This document shows positions 16,015 through 25,162 of a DNA stretch of 64,000 nt, one piece after another; position 1 is the first letter of the stretch; every line of letters begins with the position of its first letter. The stretch comes from Roseivirga misakiensis (GTDB lineage: Bacteria; Bacteroidota; Bacteroidia; Cytophagales; Cyclobacteriaceae): NCBI RefSeq assembly GCF_001747105.1, contig NZ_MDGQ01000003.1:992001-1056000 (forward strand), read 5' to 3'. The notes below the pieces were generated by a model. The model was not told the origin of the DNA and did not search any database. It saw only the letters and a list, made by a program, of their open reading frames with translations. Both the position numbers and the translations under genes were made by a program.

Positions 16015-16512
16015 ATGCAGCTAAACCTTATTTATTCGGTTTTATTTAGTGCTTATCTGTTTTGGCACCCTTTTCACGTTAGTGTTACGGATATAGAACA
16101 CGATGTTAAGAGTAAGTCGGTACAAGTGAGTCACCGTATATTTCTGGATGACCTAGAAGTTGGGTTAAAGAAGTTTCATAAAATCGATCGAATCGATACT
16201 TATAAGCCGTCTGATGAACAGGTTTTGGATAGCCTGATCGGAAATTATATCAAGACGAAGGTGTCTTTTTTAATCAACGGTTCTAAAAAGGAGATCACTT
16301 ATTTGGGCTCAGAATTGGAAGGCGATGGCCGCTGGTGCTACTACGAAATATTAGATGTGGAAAAGGTAGATGAAGTTGAAGTAACCAATGTAGCGCTTAT
16401 GGAAGTATTCGACGATCAACAAAACATCGTTCATTTTAAATCAAAAGGAAAGCTTAAGAGTTATAAGCTTGACAAAGACACCAAGTTTATCAATTTCAAA
16501 TTCGACGAGTGA
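16015..16512 (+). CDS. DUF6702-family secreted protein
   Basis: 165 residues from the ATG at 16015, which directly precedes the hydrophobic signal; a TTG at 15988 is in frame but falls in the -7 box. The start of the mature part (HPFHVSVTDIEHD) and the strand pattern RIFLDDLEVGL are typical of DUF6702, a Bacteroidota family often found beside M1 peptidase and HupE/UreJ genes, as here. Function unknown. Its stop overlaps the GTG start of the next gene (GTGA). Confidence 0.75.
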   Translation: MQLNLIYSVLFSAYLFWHPFHVSVTDIEHDVKSKSVQVSHRIFLDDLEVGLKKFHKIDRIDTYKPSDEQVLDSLIGNYIKTKVSFLINGSKKEITYLGSELEGDGRWCYYEILDVEKVDEVEVTNVALMEVFDDQQNIVHFKSKGKLKSYKLDKDTKFINFKFDE

Positions 16513-17345
16513 AACCCTACCTCCTTACTTTCCTAGCAGCACTTTCACTTTCCTCTTGCGATTTTGGTTCTAAATCAGAGCAAAATCTACCGATCGAAGT
16601 GCCCGATGCCATTCCAAGTTATGTTGATTATGAGGTGGAGCGCCTCGTTGGGCAAAAGGGACCATGTGCAACGGATAGCCTATCCAGTCAGTGCCTTGAG
16701 TATAGCGTCGAGTACCCAAAAATCAATGGAAAAGTTCCTGCAGCGGTGATTGAAAAAATCAACGAGAACATAAAGTTCAACATTTTTGAATACGCTTTTA
16801 TCTCTGATAAACCCGATAGCTTCGAAAGCTTAATTAGTGAATTATCGACGGCCTATGAAGATGTATTGAAGGATTTGCCCGAATACAAAGCTTCTTGGTC
16901 AATGGAAGTAAATTCGGACATTATCTACCAAGACTCCGCTTTCATTAGCGTAGCATCCACCATATATTCCTATACTGGAGGGGCCCACCCGAACGCCTAT
17001 CAGGTCTATAGAAGTTACGACTTAGCCACTGGCGATCCTATACAACTTAGCGATATACTCAGCGTTGGTTATGAAAGGGAATTGAATGATGCAGCTGAAA
17101 TTGAGTTCAGAATGTTAAAAGAAATACCTCCTTCACAAGCATTGAAGGTAAAAGGCTACTACTTCGAAAATGGAAAGTTTGAACTGAACGACAACTTCGC
17201 CATTATCAATAAGAGTTTAATATTTTATTTCAACCCATTCGAAATCGCCCCATATGCCGTTGGGCCAACAGAATTAGAATTGAAGTTGACGGATTATGTC
17301 AAATTAATTAAAGACACAGGAGTTCTCCATGCTTACAAGAATTAG
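16509..17345 (+). CDS. DUF4163/DUF3298 (RsiV-like) lipoprotein
   Basis: 278 residues starting at a GTG that overlaps the preceding stop. The lipobox LSSC near residue 17 marks it as a lipoprotein. The middle carries the DUF4163 region (CLEYSVEYPKINGKVPAAV) with SYTGGAHPNAYQVYRSYD, and the C-terminus has the DUF3298 signature FYFNPFEIAPYAVGP. Related proteins include the lysozyme-binding anti-sigma factor RsiV and the polysaccharide deacetylase PdaC N-domain, so binding of a cell-wall ligand is possible. It overlaps the YceI gene by 17 nt, so the three genes from 16015 form an operon. Confidence 0.8.
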   Translation: MKPYLLTFLAALSLSSCDFGSKSEQNLPIEVPDAIPSYVDYEVERLVGQKGPCATDSLSSQCLEYSVEYPKINGKVPAAVIEKINENIKFNIFEYAFISDKPDSFESLISELSTAYEDVLKDLPEYKASWSMEVNSDIIYQDSAFISVASTIYSYTGGAHPNAYQVYRSYDLATGDPIQLSDILSVGYERELNDAAEIEFRMLKEIPPSQALKVKGYYFENGKFELNDNFAIINKSLIFYFNPFEIAPYAVGPTELELKLTDYVKLIKDTGVLHAYKN

Positions 17346-17853
17346 TACCATACTTATACTCGTATGCTTAACCTCTTTTGGTTATGCACAATCCGATAAG
17401 ACCGAAGTAACCTTCTTCATTAAAAATGCTGGATTAACCGTTGATGGCACTTTTGATGAGATTACCGTCACACAAAAGTTTAGTATAGAGAACCTTGAAA
17501 CATCGCGTTTTGAAGTCAGTATTCCTACTAAATCCATCAACACAGGAAATAAGGCGCGGGACAAACATCTCAGAAAAGCCAAATACTTTGACGTAGAAAA
17601 TCATCCAAATCTTACATTTAAATCAACCAGCATTAAAAAAACCGCCGAGGGTTACAGCATGTTGGGCGATTTGAAGATCAAAGGAACTAAACGGGAGGTA
17701 CAGATTGACTTCACCATTGACCAAAGTAATCCTACTTGGTTTTTCGTTGGTGGATTGGAGCTTGACAGAAGAGATTATAAAGTGGGTAAAAACCACCTAA
17801 TACTTGGCGATAATGTCAGGATAGAAATAAAACTACCCTACACTTCAAATTGA
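17329..17853 (+). CDS. YceI-family secreted protein
   Basis: 174 residues with a signal peptide ending FGYAQ. YceI lipocalin-like barrel: the segments VEVSIP-type strand (RFEVSIPTKSINTG), KARDKHLRKAKYFDVENHPNLTFKS and GDLKIKGTKREVQIDF are the family signature. YceI proteins bind isoprenoid quinones or other amphiphiles in the periplasm. Its 5' end lies inside the upstream lipoprotein gene and its 3' end overlaps the convergent 2H phosphoesterase gene by 16 nt. Confidence 0.88.
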   Translation: MLTRISTILILVCLTSFGYAQSDKTEVTFFIKNAGLTVDGTFDEITVTQKFSIENLETSRFEVSIPTKSINTGNKARDKHLRKAKYFDVENHPNLTFKSTSIKKTAEGYSMLGDLKIKGTKREVQIDFTIDQSNPTWFFVGGLELDRRDYKVGKNHLILGDNVRIEIKLPYTSN

Positions 17854-18386
17854 AACTCTCGATAGGGCACCCAAACTTTTCCATCGTGCTTTAACAACCA
17901 AAAAGAGTTGACTAAAAACTCGGCGCGAAAATTCTTTGACTGGAACTCCTCCCAGGCAGCAGCAAATTTGTCTTTCTTTAAATCTCTAAAGGCGACCGTC
18001 ATATGGGGATGAAAGCCCTTATTATGGGTAGAGTTGAAGAGGTTCATCGCTCTTTTCGTATAATTCGTTAGACGCTTCTGAAAGTCAATTAACTCTTGTG
18101 ATTTCTCAGCATTAATAAAGATTGATCTGGGTGGAAAACAGCCAAATCCATTTAGCGTGAGGGTAAATTCAGTCTCTTTAGTTGCATGCACAAGCAAATT
18201 GAATAACCTCTCCTCTTTATCATCTCTCCAGAGAAATGGCATATGTAGTGTGATGTGTGCAGGAGACCTTAAAGCACCTTTACTAGCATAAACTTGGTAG
18301 AAAGATTCTTTTATCCTTTGGGTTTCACTTTGGAGTGGATCGGGTGGGATGAGTGCGATAAAGTATCGGCGTTGATTCGGCTTCAC
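17838..18386 (-). CDS. 2'-5' RNA ligase-like 2H phosphoesterase
   Basis: 182 residues with the two H-x-T-x motifs of the 2H superfamily: HITL within SPAHITLHMPF and HMTV within GFHPHMTVAF. Such proteins (LigT/ThpR) act on 2',3'-cyclic phosphates or 2'-5' linkages in RNA. Length is normal for the family. Cytosolic. It stands alone on the minus strand, and its 3' end overlaps the YceI gene. Confidence 0.85.
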   Translation of the reverse strand: MKPNQRRYFIALIPPDPLQSETQRIKESFYQVYASKGALRSPAHITLHMPFLWRDDKEERLFNLLVHATKETEFTLTLNGFGCFPPRSIFINAEKSQELIDFQKRLTNYTKRAMNLFNSTHNKGFHPHMTVAFRDLKKDKFAAAWEEFQSKNFRAEFLVNSFWLLKHDGKVWVPYREFQFEV

Positions 18387-18501
18387 ATGGAAAACTAATC
18401 ATTATTCCATTTTCAGTATTGCTTAAACGCTAAAATTCAATTGGACATACTAGCCATGTAGCATCTTTAAGGTAAGTTTAGTGCTTTAGCGAATTCTCTA
18501 T

Positions 18502-18873
18502 CTAACCCAAACCTCGGGTTGTCACCAAAAACTGCTTTTTACCGTTACAATTAGGGCAAACAAACCCATCAAATACCTCTCCCTTACCTGAGCAATAGTA
18601 GCAGGTAACCAACTTTTCTCTCACTACCGTTATTCTTACATTGATTGGCGGTTTTCCCTTTCTCTTCATTGCTGGTTTATACTTACCTCGCATTCTTCGG
18701 AGCGCGGCAACCTGCATCACAGGTAACTCCATTAAAATAGGGTACTCGCTAATCATATCTTCAAAAGAATTGAAAGACGTGCGCTGACCATTCTCTTCAA
18801 CGACCCATTTTCGACCAAACCTTGCATAATAGGCCTTTAGACCCTTGAAATAGTGTATTTTGATGGCTGCCAT
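18502..18873 (-). CDS. Small protein with a CxxC zinc-knuckle tail, unknown function
   Basis: 123 residues. The N-terminal half is basic and aromatic (HYFKGLKAYYARFGRKWVVEENG). The C-terminal part holds CYYCSGKGEVFDGFVCPNCNGK, that is, two CxxCxGxG-like knuckles similar to those in DnaJ zinc fingers, expected to bind one zinc. No J-domain or other catalytic part is present. I do not recognise the family. It could be an RNA- or protein-binding factor. Single gene with AT-rich flanks. Confidence 0.6.
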   Translation of the reverse strand: MAAIKIHYFKGLKAYYARFGRKWVVEENGQRTSFNSFEDMISEYPILMELPVMQVAALRRMRGKYKPAMKRKGKPPINVRITVVREKLVTCYYCSGKGEVFDGFVCPNCNGKKQFLVTTRGLG

Positions 18874-19142
18874 GTTAGACTCCTTTTAATCAGTATTGAG
18901 AGAGCTGCCAGCCTTTTCAAAAACTCATCAGAAAATTAACATTTTAATTAATATATATTTATATTCTTAACTTCATTTTTTCAATATTATCTTATCAGTT
19001 TACTATAATTTTCTCGATATAGTGTGAGATTAGTTGCTACTCAAAAGCCAATTCTTTATTCTGCAGATAAAATCCCCCGCATAAGATCGTGTTGTATCTC
19101 GTGGGCATTTCATGTAAATTCCGCCTCCTTAAAAATCTCATA
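18874..19142. other. AT-rich intergenic region
   Basis: About 270 bp between divergent genes with very high A+T near 18940-19010. No gene, RNA structure or clear TAnnTTTG box was recognised; it presumably holds the promoters of both neighbours. Confidence 0.4.
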
Positions 19143-21671
19143 ATGAAAAGACTTTTCAGTACCCTTATTTTACTTGTATTTACTATTGCTAGCCTTCAAG
19201 CACAGTCCTTAAAAAGTCCCGATGAGTTTTTAGGATATGAGCTTGGCACAAGATTTACCCCTCACTACAAGGTGGTAGACTACTACCAGTATGTAGCCGG
19301 AGAAATGAGCAATGTAACTACTCAAGAATATGGTCAAACCAACGAACTAAGGCCTTTAGTGGTCAATATCCTCTCTTCACAACAGAACATGGATAATTGG
19401 GAACAGATTAGAACCGATAACTTGAAACGCGCTAAGTTGATGGAAGGCGATCCGGTTGGAGAAAAGATCGGAATTGTCTGGTTGAGTTATAATGTTCACG
19501 GAAATGAGGCGAACAGCACGGAAACCGCCATGAAGACTTTGTATGAATTGGTCCGACCTGGGAATCGTGAAGCTCAAGCTTGGTTAAAGAATACAGTGAT
19601 TATTATGGACCCTTGCGTGAACCCTGATGGTCGGGATAGATATTCTAATTGGATCAATCAAGTAGCAGGTACTACTCCAAATCCAAGTCGTGAGGCTGCT
19701 GAGCACGACGAACCATGGCCGGGGGGAAGAGCCAACCACTATCTTTTCGACTTAAACAGAGATTGGGCTTGGCAAAAGCAGGTGGAATCGCAACACCGAA
19801 TGAAGCTTTATAACACAATCATGCCGCACATTCATGTTGATTTTCACGAGCAAGGCAGTAATAGCCCTTATTACTTCGCGCCAGCGGCAGAACCTGTTCA
19901 CGAGCAAGTCACCCAATGGCAAAGAGATTTTCAGGAGATGATTGGGAAGAACCATGCAAAGTATTTCGATGAAAACGGATGGTTATTCTTTACTAAAGAG
20001 AGCTTTGATATTCTTTATCCGAGCTATGGCGACTCCTACCCTATGTACAATGGCGCTATAGGAATGACATACGAACAAGCCAGTAGTGATTTGGCAATTC
20101 TGACTGACGAAGGCGATACGCTTAAATTAGCAGATGCCATCGCGCACCACTTCACTACAGGTATGTCAACGGTTGAAACTGCTTCGGTCAATTCAGCAAA
20201 AATGGTGGATGAATTCACCGCCTATTTCGACAATGCTGTTAATAGTCCAAAAGCAAAATTTAAGACTTACGTCATTAGAGGTACGAACCACCCTGATAAG
20301 CTGAAGCAATTAGAGGACTTCCTCAAAAGGCATAAGATCCTTTATGGGACAGGTTCCACCCGTAAAGCTGTTTCGGCTTTTGATTATATGACAGGTACGA
20401 CCAAAAATATGTCTATTCAGAATGGTGATATCGTTATATCTGCTTATCAGCCAAAGGCGGTTTTAGTTCAAGCGTTCTTTGAACCTGACACTTATACCAG
20501 TACTTCTAATACTTATGATATTACCGCCTGGGCAGCGCCATATATGCTAGGGTTAGATGCTTTTGCCACAGAAACTAAGGTGAATGTAAGCCCAGCAGAA
20601 ATCACGATCGCAAAACCTGAAAAGGTACTAGTTGGTAATAAGCCAGCAGCCTACCTAGCCAAATGGGAAACGCTTGAGGATGCTAAGTTTTTGGGTGAAT
20701 TACTTAAACACGATATCAAAATTCGGTTTGCGGTTGAAACATTCACGGTGACGGGCCGAGAATTCAATCCGGGTACATTGATCATCACAAGGAAAGGAAA
20801 TACTCATATGAAGAGTAAATTCGACGAACTTGTAAAAAGCACGGCTTCCAAGTATAACCGAAGTCTCTATTCTACCCCAACAACGTTTGTGGAAGCTGGT
20901 AAAGACTTTGGGTCAAACAATGTTCCTTTTATCCAAAAGCCTAAAATTCTAGCATTGAGGGGCAATGGCGTATCGTCTCTAGGATTTGGTGAATTCTGGT
21001 ACTTTATGGAACAAGAACTCAATTACCCGATCACTATGGTCAATACGAGTTCTTTCGGAAGGGTAAACTTGGATGACTATAATGTTATTGTGATGCCTTC
21101 TGGCGGCTATGGTGGTATTTTGAACGAAGAAGGCATGAAATCTCTCAACGCTTGGGTAAGAGGCGGAGGAAAAGTCATTGCCATTGAAAGAGCTATCAAT
21201 TCGTTTGTGGGCAAAAAAGGTTTCCAATTGAAGCGTAGATCTAGTGACGATAAACCGAAAAAAGCAACCGCTGAAGAAAGAGAACAAGCAGCGCTTACTT
21301 CATATGCCGATCGTGGAAAAAGGTTCGAAGATTCTCGTCTTCCAGGGGCAATCTTTAAATTAAAAATTGACAACACTCATCCGCTGGGCTTCGGTTACGC
21401 CAACCAATACTTCACTATTAAGAATAACAGTTCAAGACTAGCTTATCTACCAAATGGTTGGAATGTTGGCATAATTGAAAGTGCTGAGTCGCATGTTTCT
21501 GGTGTGGCAGGCAAAAACGCCAAAGAGCAATTAGCAAAATCCATGGTGTTTGGCGTGGAAAATAAAGGTGGTGGAGCAATGGTCTATTTTGCAGATAACC
21601 CGCTTTTTAGAGCTTTCTGGGAAAACGGAAAGCTGTTTATGGCTAATGCCATATTCTTTGTAGGTCAGTAA
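19143..21671 (+). CDS. M14-family zinc carboxypeptidase, secreted
   Basis: 842 residues from the ATG at 19143, which starts a signal peptide (MKRLFSTLILLVFTIASLQAQ); a TTG-type start further up (19089) would add a non-signal-like extension. The M14 zinc ligands are H119 and E122 in the HGNEAN motif and H235 in DFHEQGSN; the DPCVNPDGRDRY segment is also typical. The C-terminal half (from about residue 600) resembles a glutamine-amidotransferase-like domain (NVIVMPSGGYGG, WVRGGGKVIAIE), as in other large Bacteroidota M14 peptidases. It probably trims peptides outside the cytoplasm. Well supported; the exact substrate is unknown. Confidence 0.9.
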   Translation: MKRLFSTLILLVFTIASLQAQSLKSPDEFLGYELGTRFTPHYKVVDYYQYVAGEMSNVTTQEYGQTNELRPLVVNILSSQQNMDNWEQIRTDNLKRAKLMEGDPVGEKIGIVWLSYNVHGNEANSTETAMKTLYELVRPGNREAQAWLKNTVIIMDPCVNPDGRDRYSNWINQVAGTTPNPSREAAEHDEPWPGGRANHYLFDLNRDWAWQKQVESQHRMKLYNTIMPHIHVDFHEQGSNSPYYFAPAAEPVHEQVTQWQRDFQEMIGKNHAKYFDENGWLFFTKESFDILYPSYGDSYPMYNGAIGMTYEQASSDLAILTDEGDTLKLADAIAHHFTTGMSTVETASVNSAKMVDEFTAYFDNAVNSPKAKFKTYVIRGTNHPDKLKQLEDFLKRHKILYGTGSTRKAVSAFDYMTGTTKNMSIQNGDIVISAYQPKAVLVQAFFEPDTYTSTSNTYDITAWAAPYMLGLDAFATETKVNVSPAEITIAKPEKVLVGNKPAAYLAKWETLEDAKFLGELLKHDIKIRFAVETFTVTGREFNPGTLIITRKGNTHMKSKFDELVKSTASKYNRSLYSTPTTFVEAGKDFGSNNVPFIQKPKILALRGNGVSSLGFGEFWYFMEQELNYPITMVNTSSFGRVNLDDYNVIVMPSGGYGGILNEEGMKSLNAWVRGGGKVIAIERAINSFVGKKGFQLKRRSSDDKPKKATAEEREQAALTSYADRGKRFEDSRLPGAIFKLKIDNTHPLGFGYANQYFTIKNNSSRLAYLPNGWNVGIIESAESHVSGVAGKNAKEQLAKSMVFGVENKGGGAMVYFADNPLFRAFWENGKLFMANAIFFVGQ

Positions 21672-21737
21672 AAGACTCCCATCATTTCTACTAGCCTAAA
21701 AGAGTTTATCAAGTCGAACAGAGTCCTTTTTAGGGGT

Positions 21738-22757
21738 TTGTTCGGCTTGTTAGTTATTTTTCCCTTTTACGCTGAAATGTCCAAAGAGCAACCAGTATAT
21801 GCACCATATATACTGAGCGGATATCTTATAAATGGCGAAAATGTAAATGAGGAGTTCACCTTATATTCCTACGAGTTAGCTGATACTGTCAGAATAATCT
21901 TCGACAGTGATCTTCAAAGCCTGTTACTCTCTAAAGATTATACATTACCTGAGCCAAATCAGTACTTGGAGTTTAGTATAAGTTATAATTTAAATGTAAA
22001 GATTCGCAAAGGCAGAGATATAAAATCAACCATCAAAGCTTACTCTTATTGGGTAGATGACGACACATTCGTCGATTTTGAAGAATATGAAGAATCAATA
22101 GAGAATAGAAATCAGTACAACTTTTATTTAAAACTAATCATAGCAGTTCTGCTGGTTTTCCTTGGCAACCTAATTCATAAGCGTTGGTTTTCTATTATCG
22201 ATTACCTAGAGCGTTTTTCCGAAAAAATAAACGCAAAAGTCGATCCTATTACTACAAAGCCAACTGCCTACCAGGAATATAAAGCCCAACTTGAAGAGGA
22301 AAAATACCGTGGCAGTTTCAAGGCAACCAACTTTAACCCAAATAAGGTATACCGAAGGTCATATGAAATCCAATCTGCAGAATTTAATTTAGGACTATTC
22401 CTATTTAGTTTCGTTCTATTGGCCGGAGCATTTTATTACTTGAATCGCAATTTGAGTGCGAAAGAAATAGCAATTCTCTTAATACTTTATTCTCTTCAAG
22501 CTTTTTTAAGTTTTAAAAAAGGTGAGCGAATTATTATCGATGAGAAAGGTATAAAATGGGATAAAGACAAGTATTTAGCTTGGACGGATATACAATTCTC
22601 TTATCTATATCTTGATGCTGAAAAGACGAGCCTTTTGTTGAAACTTCATAGTAAAAATGAGCCTGTTCTCATACCTGTCGACAATCTCACATTAACACCA
22701 AAGCAAATCGGAAGTATTGTTGCAAAGTTTACAGATATAAAGGATCCGAACCTCTAA
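21738..22757 (+). CDS. Membrane protein of unknown function, start uncertain
   Basis: 339 residues if begun at the TTG at 21738; the first in-frame ATG (21777) would lose most of an N-terminal hydrophobic segment. The frame is open right back to the M14 stop, and the translated stretch upstream (SLKEFIKSNRVLFRG) looks like a cytosolic basic lead-in to that helix, so an even earlier ATT/ATC start (21681-21686) is possible. Later there are a helix near residues 130-145, a charged linker and two more helices (about 215-260), and a C-terminal PH-like segment (ERIIIDEKGIKWDKDKYLAWTDIQF). No family recognised. Confidence 0.6.
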   Translation: MFGLLVIFPFYAEMSKEQPVYAPYILSGYLINGENVNEEFTLYSYELADTVRIIFDSDLQSLLLSKDYTLPEPNQYLEFSISYNLNVKIRKGRDIKSTIKAYSYWVDDDTFVDFEEYEESIENRNQYNFYLKLIIAVLLVFLGNLIHKRWFSIIDYLERFSEKINAKVDPITTKPTAYQEYKAQLEEEKYRGSFKATNFNPNKVYRRSYEIQSAEFNLGLFLFSFVLLAGAFYYLNRNLSAKEIAILLILYSLQAFLSFKKGERIIIDEKGIKWDKDKYLAWTDIQFSYLYLDAEKTSLLLKLHSKNEPVLIPVDNLTLTPKQIGSIVAKFTDIKDPNL

Positions 22758-22766
22758 TAATTACTT

Positions 22767-23504
22767 TCATATCGAAGAAAACAACTTCGTTACGTGTTGC
22801 TTTTGGGTACGTGAAACTGGGACTTGGTCCTGATTTTCCATGACCAAATAGCCTCCATCTTTTCGGACATACCGCTCCAGAAATTTCTGATTGATCAAAT
22901 GTGACTGATGTACTCTGGAAAATCCATGATCTTTCAATAAATCATAGAAATGACCCAAATTCTTAGACACAATCACTTTTTCACCACTTTGCAGTACAAA
23001 CGTAGCGTAGTTGTTATCCGCTTCAACCCTAATGATCTTGTTGATATCTATTAGGCGCACTTCGTCAATTAAACTAAGGGCAATTTTCTGAGCACCTCCA
23101 TTTAAGTAATGGCCTAAGTTTTCAATCTTAGTTTTGTTCTGAGACTCATCCGATAATTTCTCAACTGCAGCGATCAACTCTTCTTTATCTATCGGTTTCA
23201 ATACATAGTCTAGCGCACTAAATTTGATTGCTTTTAGAGCATAAGAATCATATGCGGTGACAAAAATCACCTTAAAAGGTTGTGAAGGAATCCCTTCTAA
23301 GAGCGAAAAACCGTTTCCGCCTGGCATTTCAATATCTAAAAACACCACTTCAGGAGAAGTGGTATTAATCAGTTTTTTTGCCTCAGCCACACTGGCAGCT
23401 TGACCAATTACCTCAATGTTCGGGCAGTATTTGACCAAAAGTCCATTTAAGTTCTCCCTATTGTTGAGTTCGTCATCTACTATAATGGCGGTGTACTGTT
23501 TCAT
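22767..23504 (-). CDS. LytTR-family response regulator (third pair)
   Basis: 245 residues: receiver with D10/D11 and phospho-acceptor D57 (VVFLDIEMPGG), YVLKPID lysine, then a LytTR domain with the usual GFSRVHQSHLINQKFL and QVPVSRTQK strands. It starts 1 nt after the stop of the kinase gene (gap of one base), so it is cotranscribed with it. Convergent with the membrane-protein gene ending at 22757. Confidence 0.93.
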   Translation of the reverse strand: MKQYTAIIVDDELNNRENLNGLLVKYCPNIEVIGQAASVAEAKKLINTTSPEVVFLDIEMPGGNGFSLLEGIPSQPFKVIFVTAYDSYALKAIKFSALDYVLKPIDKEELIAAVEKLSDESQNKTKIENLGHYLNGGAQKIALSLIDEVRLIDINKIIRVEADNNYATFVLQSGEKVIVSKNLGHFYDLLKDHGFSRVHQSHLINQKFLERYVRKDGGYLVMENQDQVPVSRTQKQHVTKLFSSI

Positions 23505-23505
23505 A

Positions 23506-25053
23506 CTATAAATTAGTCGGTAGTTGAATTGTCACTAAAAAGCCTTCTTCGGAAGACGCTCTTGTTTTAATCCCAACCTTAGCTTCTGATCCCAACTGCT
23601 TCTTAATTATTTCAATTCGATCTTTGCCTAAACTCATGCCTCTCCCTTCATTAATAAAAGTTGACTCAGGCTTTCCATTGTCTTTTACTTCAAGGATTAA
23701 ATGTTCCTCTTTTTCAAAGATTTTCACCGAAACAATGGTTGCAAAGGCCTTATTGACACCATGCACCACAGCATTTTCCAGATAAGGCTGCAAAATCATG
23801 GTCGGCACTAACATGTTTTGGTCAATTGAACGATCCACTTGGATTTCAAAGTCAAAAGGAACTCTCATGTTTTCCAATGCCAAATAAAGGTTGCTTAACT
23901 CTATCTCCTTGGACAAAGCATGTAAAGACTCATCGGACTGGGAAAGTACATTTCTCATCAGCTTGGCAAGCTTTGCTATGTAGTCGTTCGCCTTTTCTGT
24001 CTCACTTTTGTTGACAAGGTTTTGGATGGCATTTAAGGCATTGAAAAGAAAATGTGGATTTAACTGGGAGCGGATCGCTTTAAGTTCGGCCTCCGAAATC
24101 TGCTTTAGGGCATTGGCCTGGTCTAGTTTTCTTTGGGCATTGATTCTATAGATGATGAAAAAGATGGCCATTACAACTAAAGTTCCAATCAACCAGTAAC
24201 CCCATGTGCCCCAGAAATCTTCCTTGATGGTAAACTCGAAACTATCGATTTTCTCACCGTATACCTTTTCATCATTAACTACAGTCAGTTTATAATTACC
24301 AGGTTTTAGATCGGACAAATCCATCACCCAATTGAATAGCATTTCACTTTTATCGTAAGCTATCTCTTCCCCATTGCGCTCTAGAATGAGCCTGGTCACG
24401 TCATAATTTCCTGTGATATTGAAAAAAATGCTGTTCTCATATCTCGGTAGCACTAGGTCCGTTGGAATTGTATCTCCACCAGTAGAGGAGTAGCCTTTCT
24501 CCTTCCAAGCGTCGTATTTCCGAGTGGTAATATCAAAAATATCCTTGCCATAAGATTCTTTAATAAGCTCTACTATTTCGCTACCTAGCAAGACCTCTTC
24601 AATATGAGGCTCTTTGTAATCTACTCGGAACTGAAAGTTAATGAGCTGTTTTGACTGTCCTGCATCTTCGAAATTTACCTGTAGGTAACCCCTAGAGCCA
24701 GGGCTGTAGGACAAGGAGCCCAAGAACCCGACTGACTTCCCCTCATACTCGTAAATAAGGTTGTCCACTGGTCCCAGCTTCCTCTCTTTGCGTGTAGTAT
24801 AAGAATAACCTTCATTATTGTCAGCAGTGACGGTTGGCAAAAAATAAGCTATTGACATGTCAAACGGAATGACCAGATTAATTGGAAATCCGTTCTCGTC
24901 AAATCCATCGCAATAGTCAGAAATATCGGAGTAATCTCCGGCTCGGTTAATTATCTCTATGCCTAAGGGCAATTCACTGGTTGTAATGATTGCTTGTTGC
25001 GCCTTGACCGAGGCACAACAAAAGAATAAGAGTACTGAAATTAAAATTCGCAT
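23506..25053 (-). CDS. LytS-type sensor kinase with large periplasmic domain (third pair)
   Basis: 515 residues from the ATG at 25053, which begins a clean signal peptide (MRILISVLLFFCCASVKAQ); the frame is open to 25134, but that extension is not signal-like. A periplasmic part of about 260 residues contains an immunoglobulin-like end (GNYKLTVVNDEKVYGEKIDSFEFTI), then one membrane helix (about 286-303), a short coiled coil and the LytS kinase domain with NPHFLFNALNAIQNLV (H334) and a C-terminal ATPase (GRGMSLGKDRIEI). Unlike the other two kinases here, its sensing domain is extracytoplasmic. A 21-bp-spaced repeat lies upstream (25119-25147). Confidence 0.9.
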   Translation of the reverse strand: MRILISVLLFFCCASVKAQQAIITTSELPLGIEIINRAGDYSDISDYCDGFDENGFPINLVIPFDMSIAYFLPTVTADNNEGYSYTTRKERKLGPVDNLIYEYEGKSVGFLGSLSYSPGSRGYLQVNFEDAGQSKQLINFQFRVDYKEPHIEEVLLGSEIVELIKESYGKDIFDITTRKYDAWKEKGYSSTGGDTIPTDLVLPRYENSIFFNITGNYDVTRLILERNGEEIAYDKSEMLFNWVMDLSDLKPGNYKLTVVNDEKVYGEKIDSFEFTIKEDFWGTWGYWLIGTLVVMAIFFIIYRINAQRKLDQANALKQISEAELKAIRSQLNPHFLFNALNAIQNLVNKSETEKANDYIAKLAKLMRNVLSQSDESLHALSKEIELSNLYLALENMRVPFDFEIQVDRSIDQNMLVPTMILQPYLENAVVHGVNKAFATIVSVKIFEKEEHLILEVKDNGKPESTFINEGRGMSLGKDRIEIIKKQLGSEAKVGIKTRASSEEGFLVTIQLPTNL

Positions 25054-25118
25054 TATTTTGAGTTTTTGATTCAGTACGAATAACAGGGATGTTTCGGAGA
25101 TATTTCTATTGGATGAGG

Positions 25119-25147
25119 ATTCGGTATTTATCAATTAGAATTCGGTA
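25119..25147. promoter_or_regulatory. Candidate LytTR site, ATTCGGTA repeated 21 bp apart
   Basis: ATTCGGTA occurs at 25119-25126 and 25140-25147, exactly 21 bp apart, between the hybrid-kinase stop and the start of the third LytS gene (66 bp from its ATG). On the strand of that gene it reads TACCGAAT twice. The octamer is also part of operator B (5783 region). Confidence 0.5.
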
Positions 25148-25162
25148 ATAATTAATAAGACT

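Noticed and set aside
18502-18873. DnaJ-like chaperone
   Set aside because: Only the CxxCxGxG knuckles are shared; there is no J-domain, no Gly/Phe region and only two knuckle halves.
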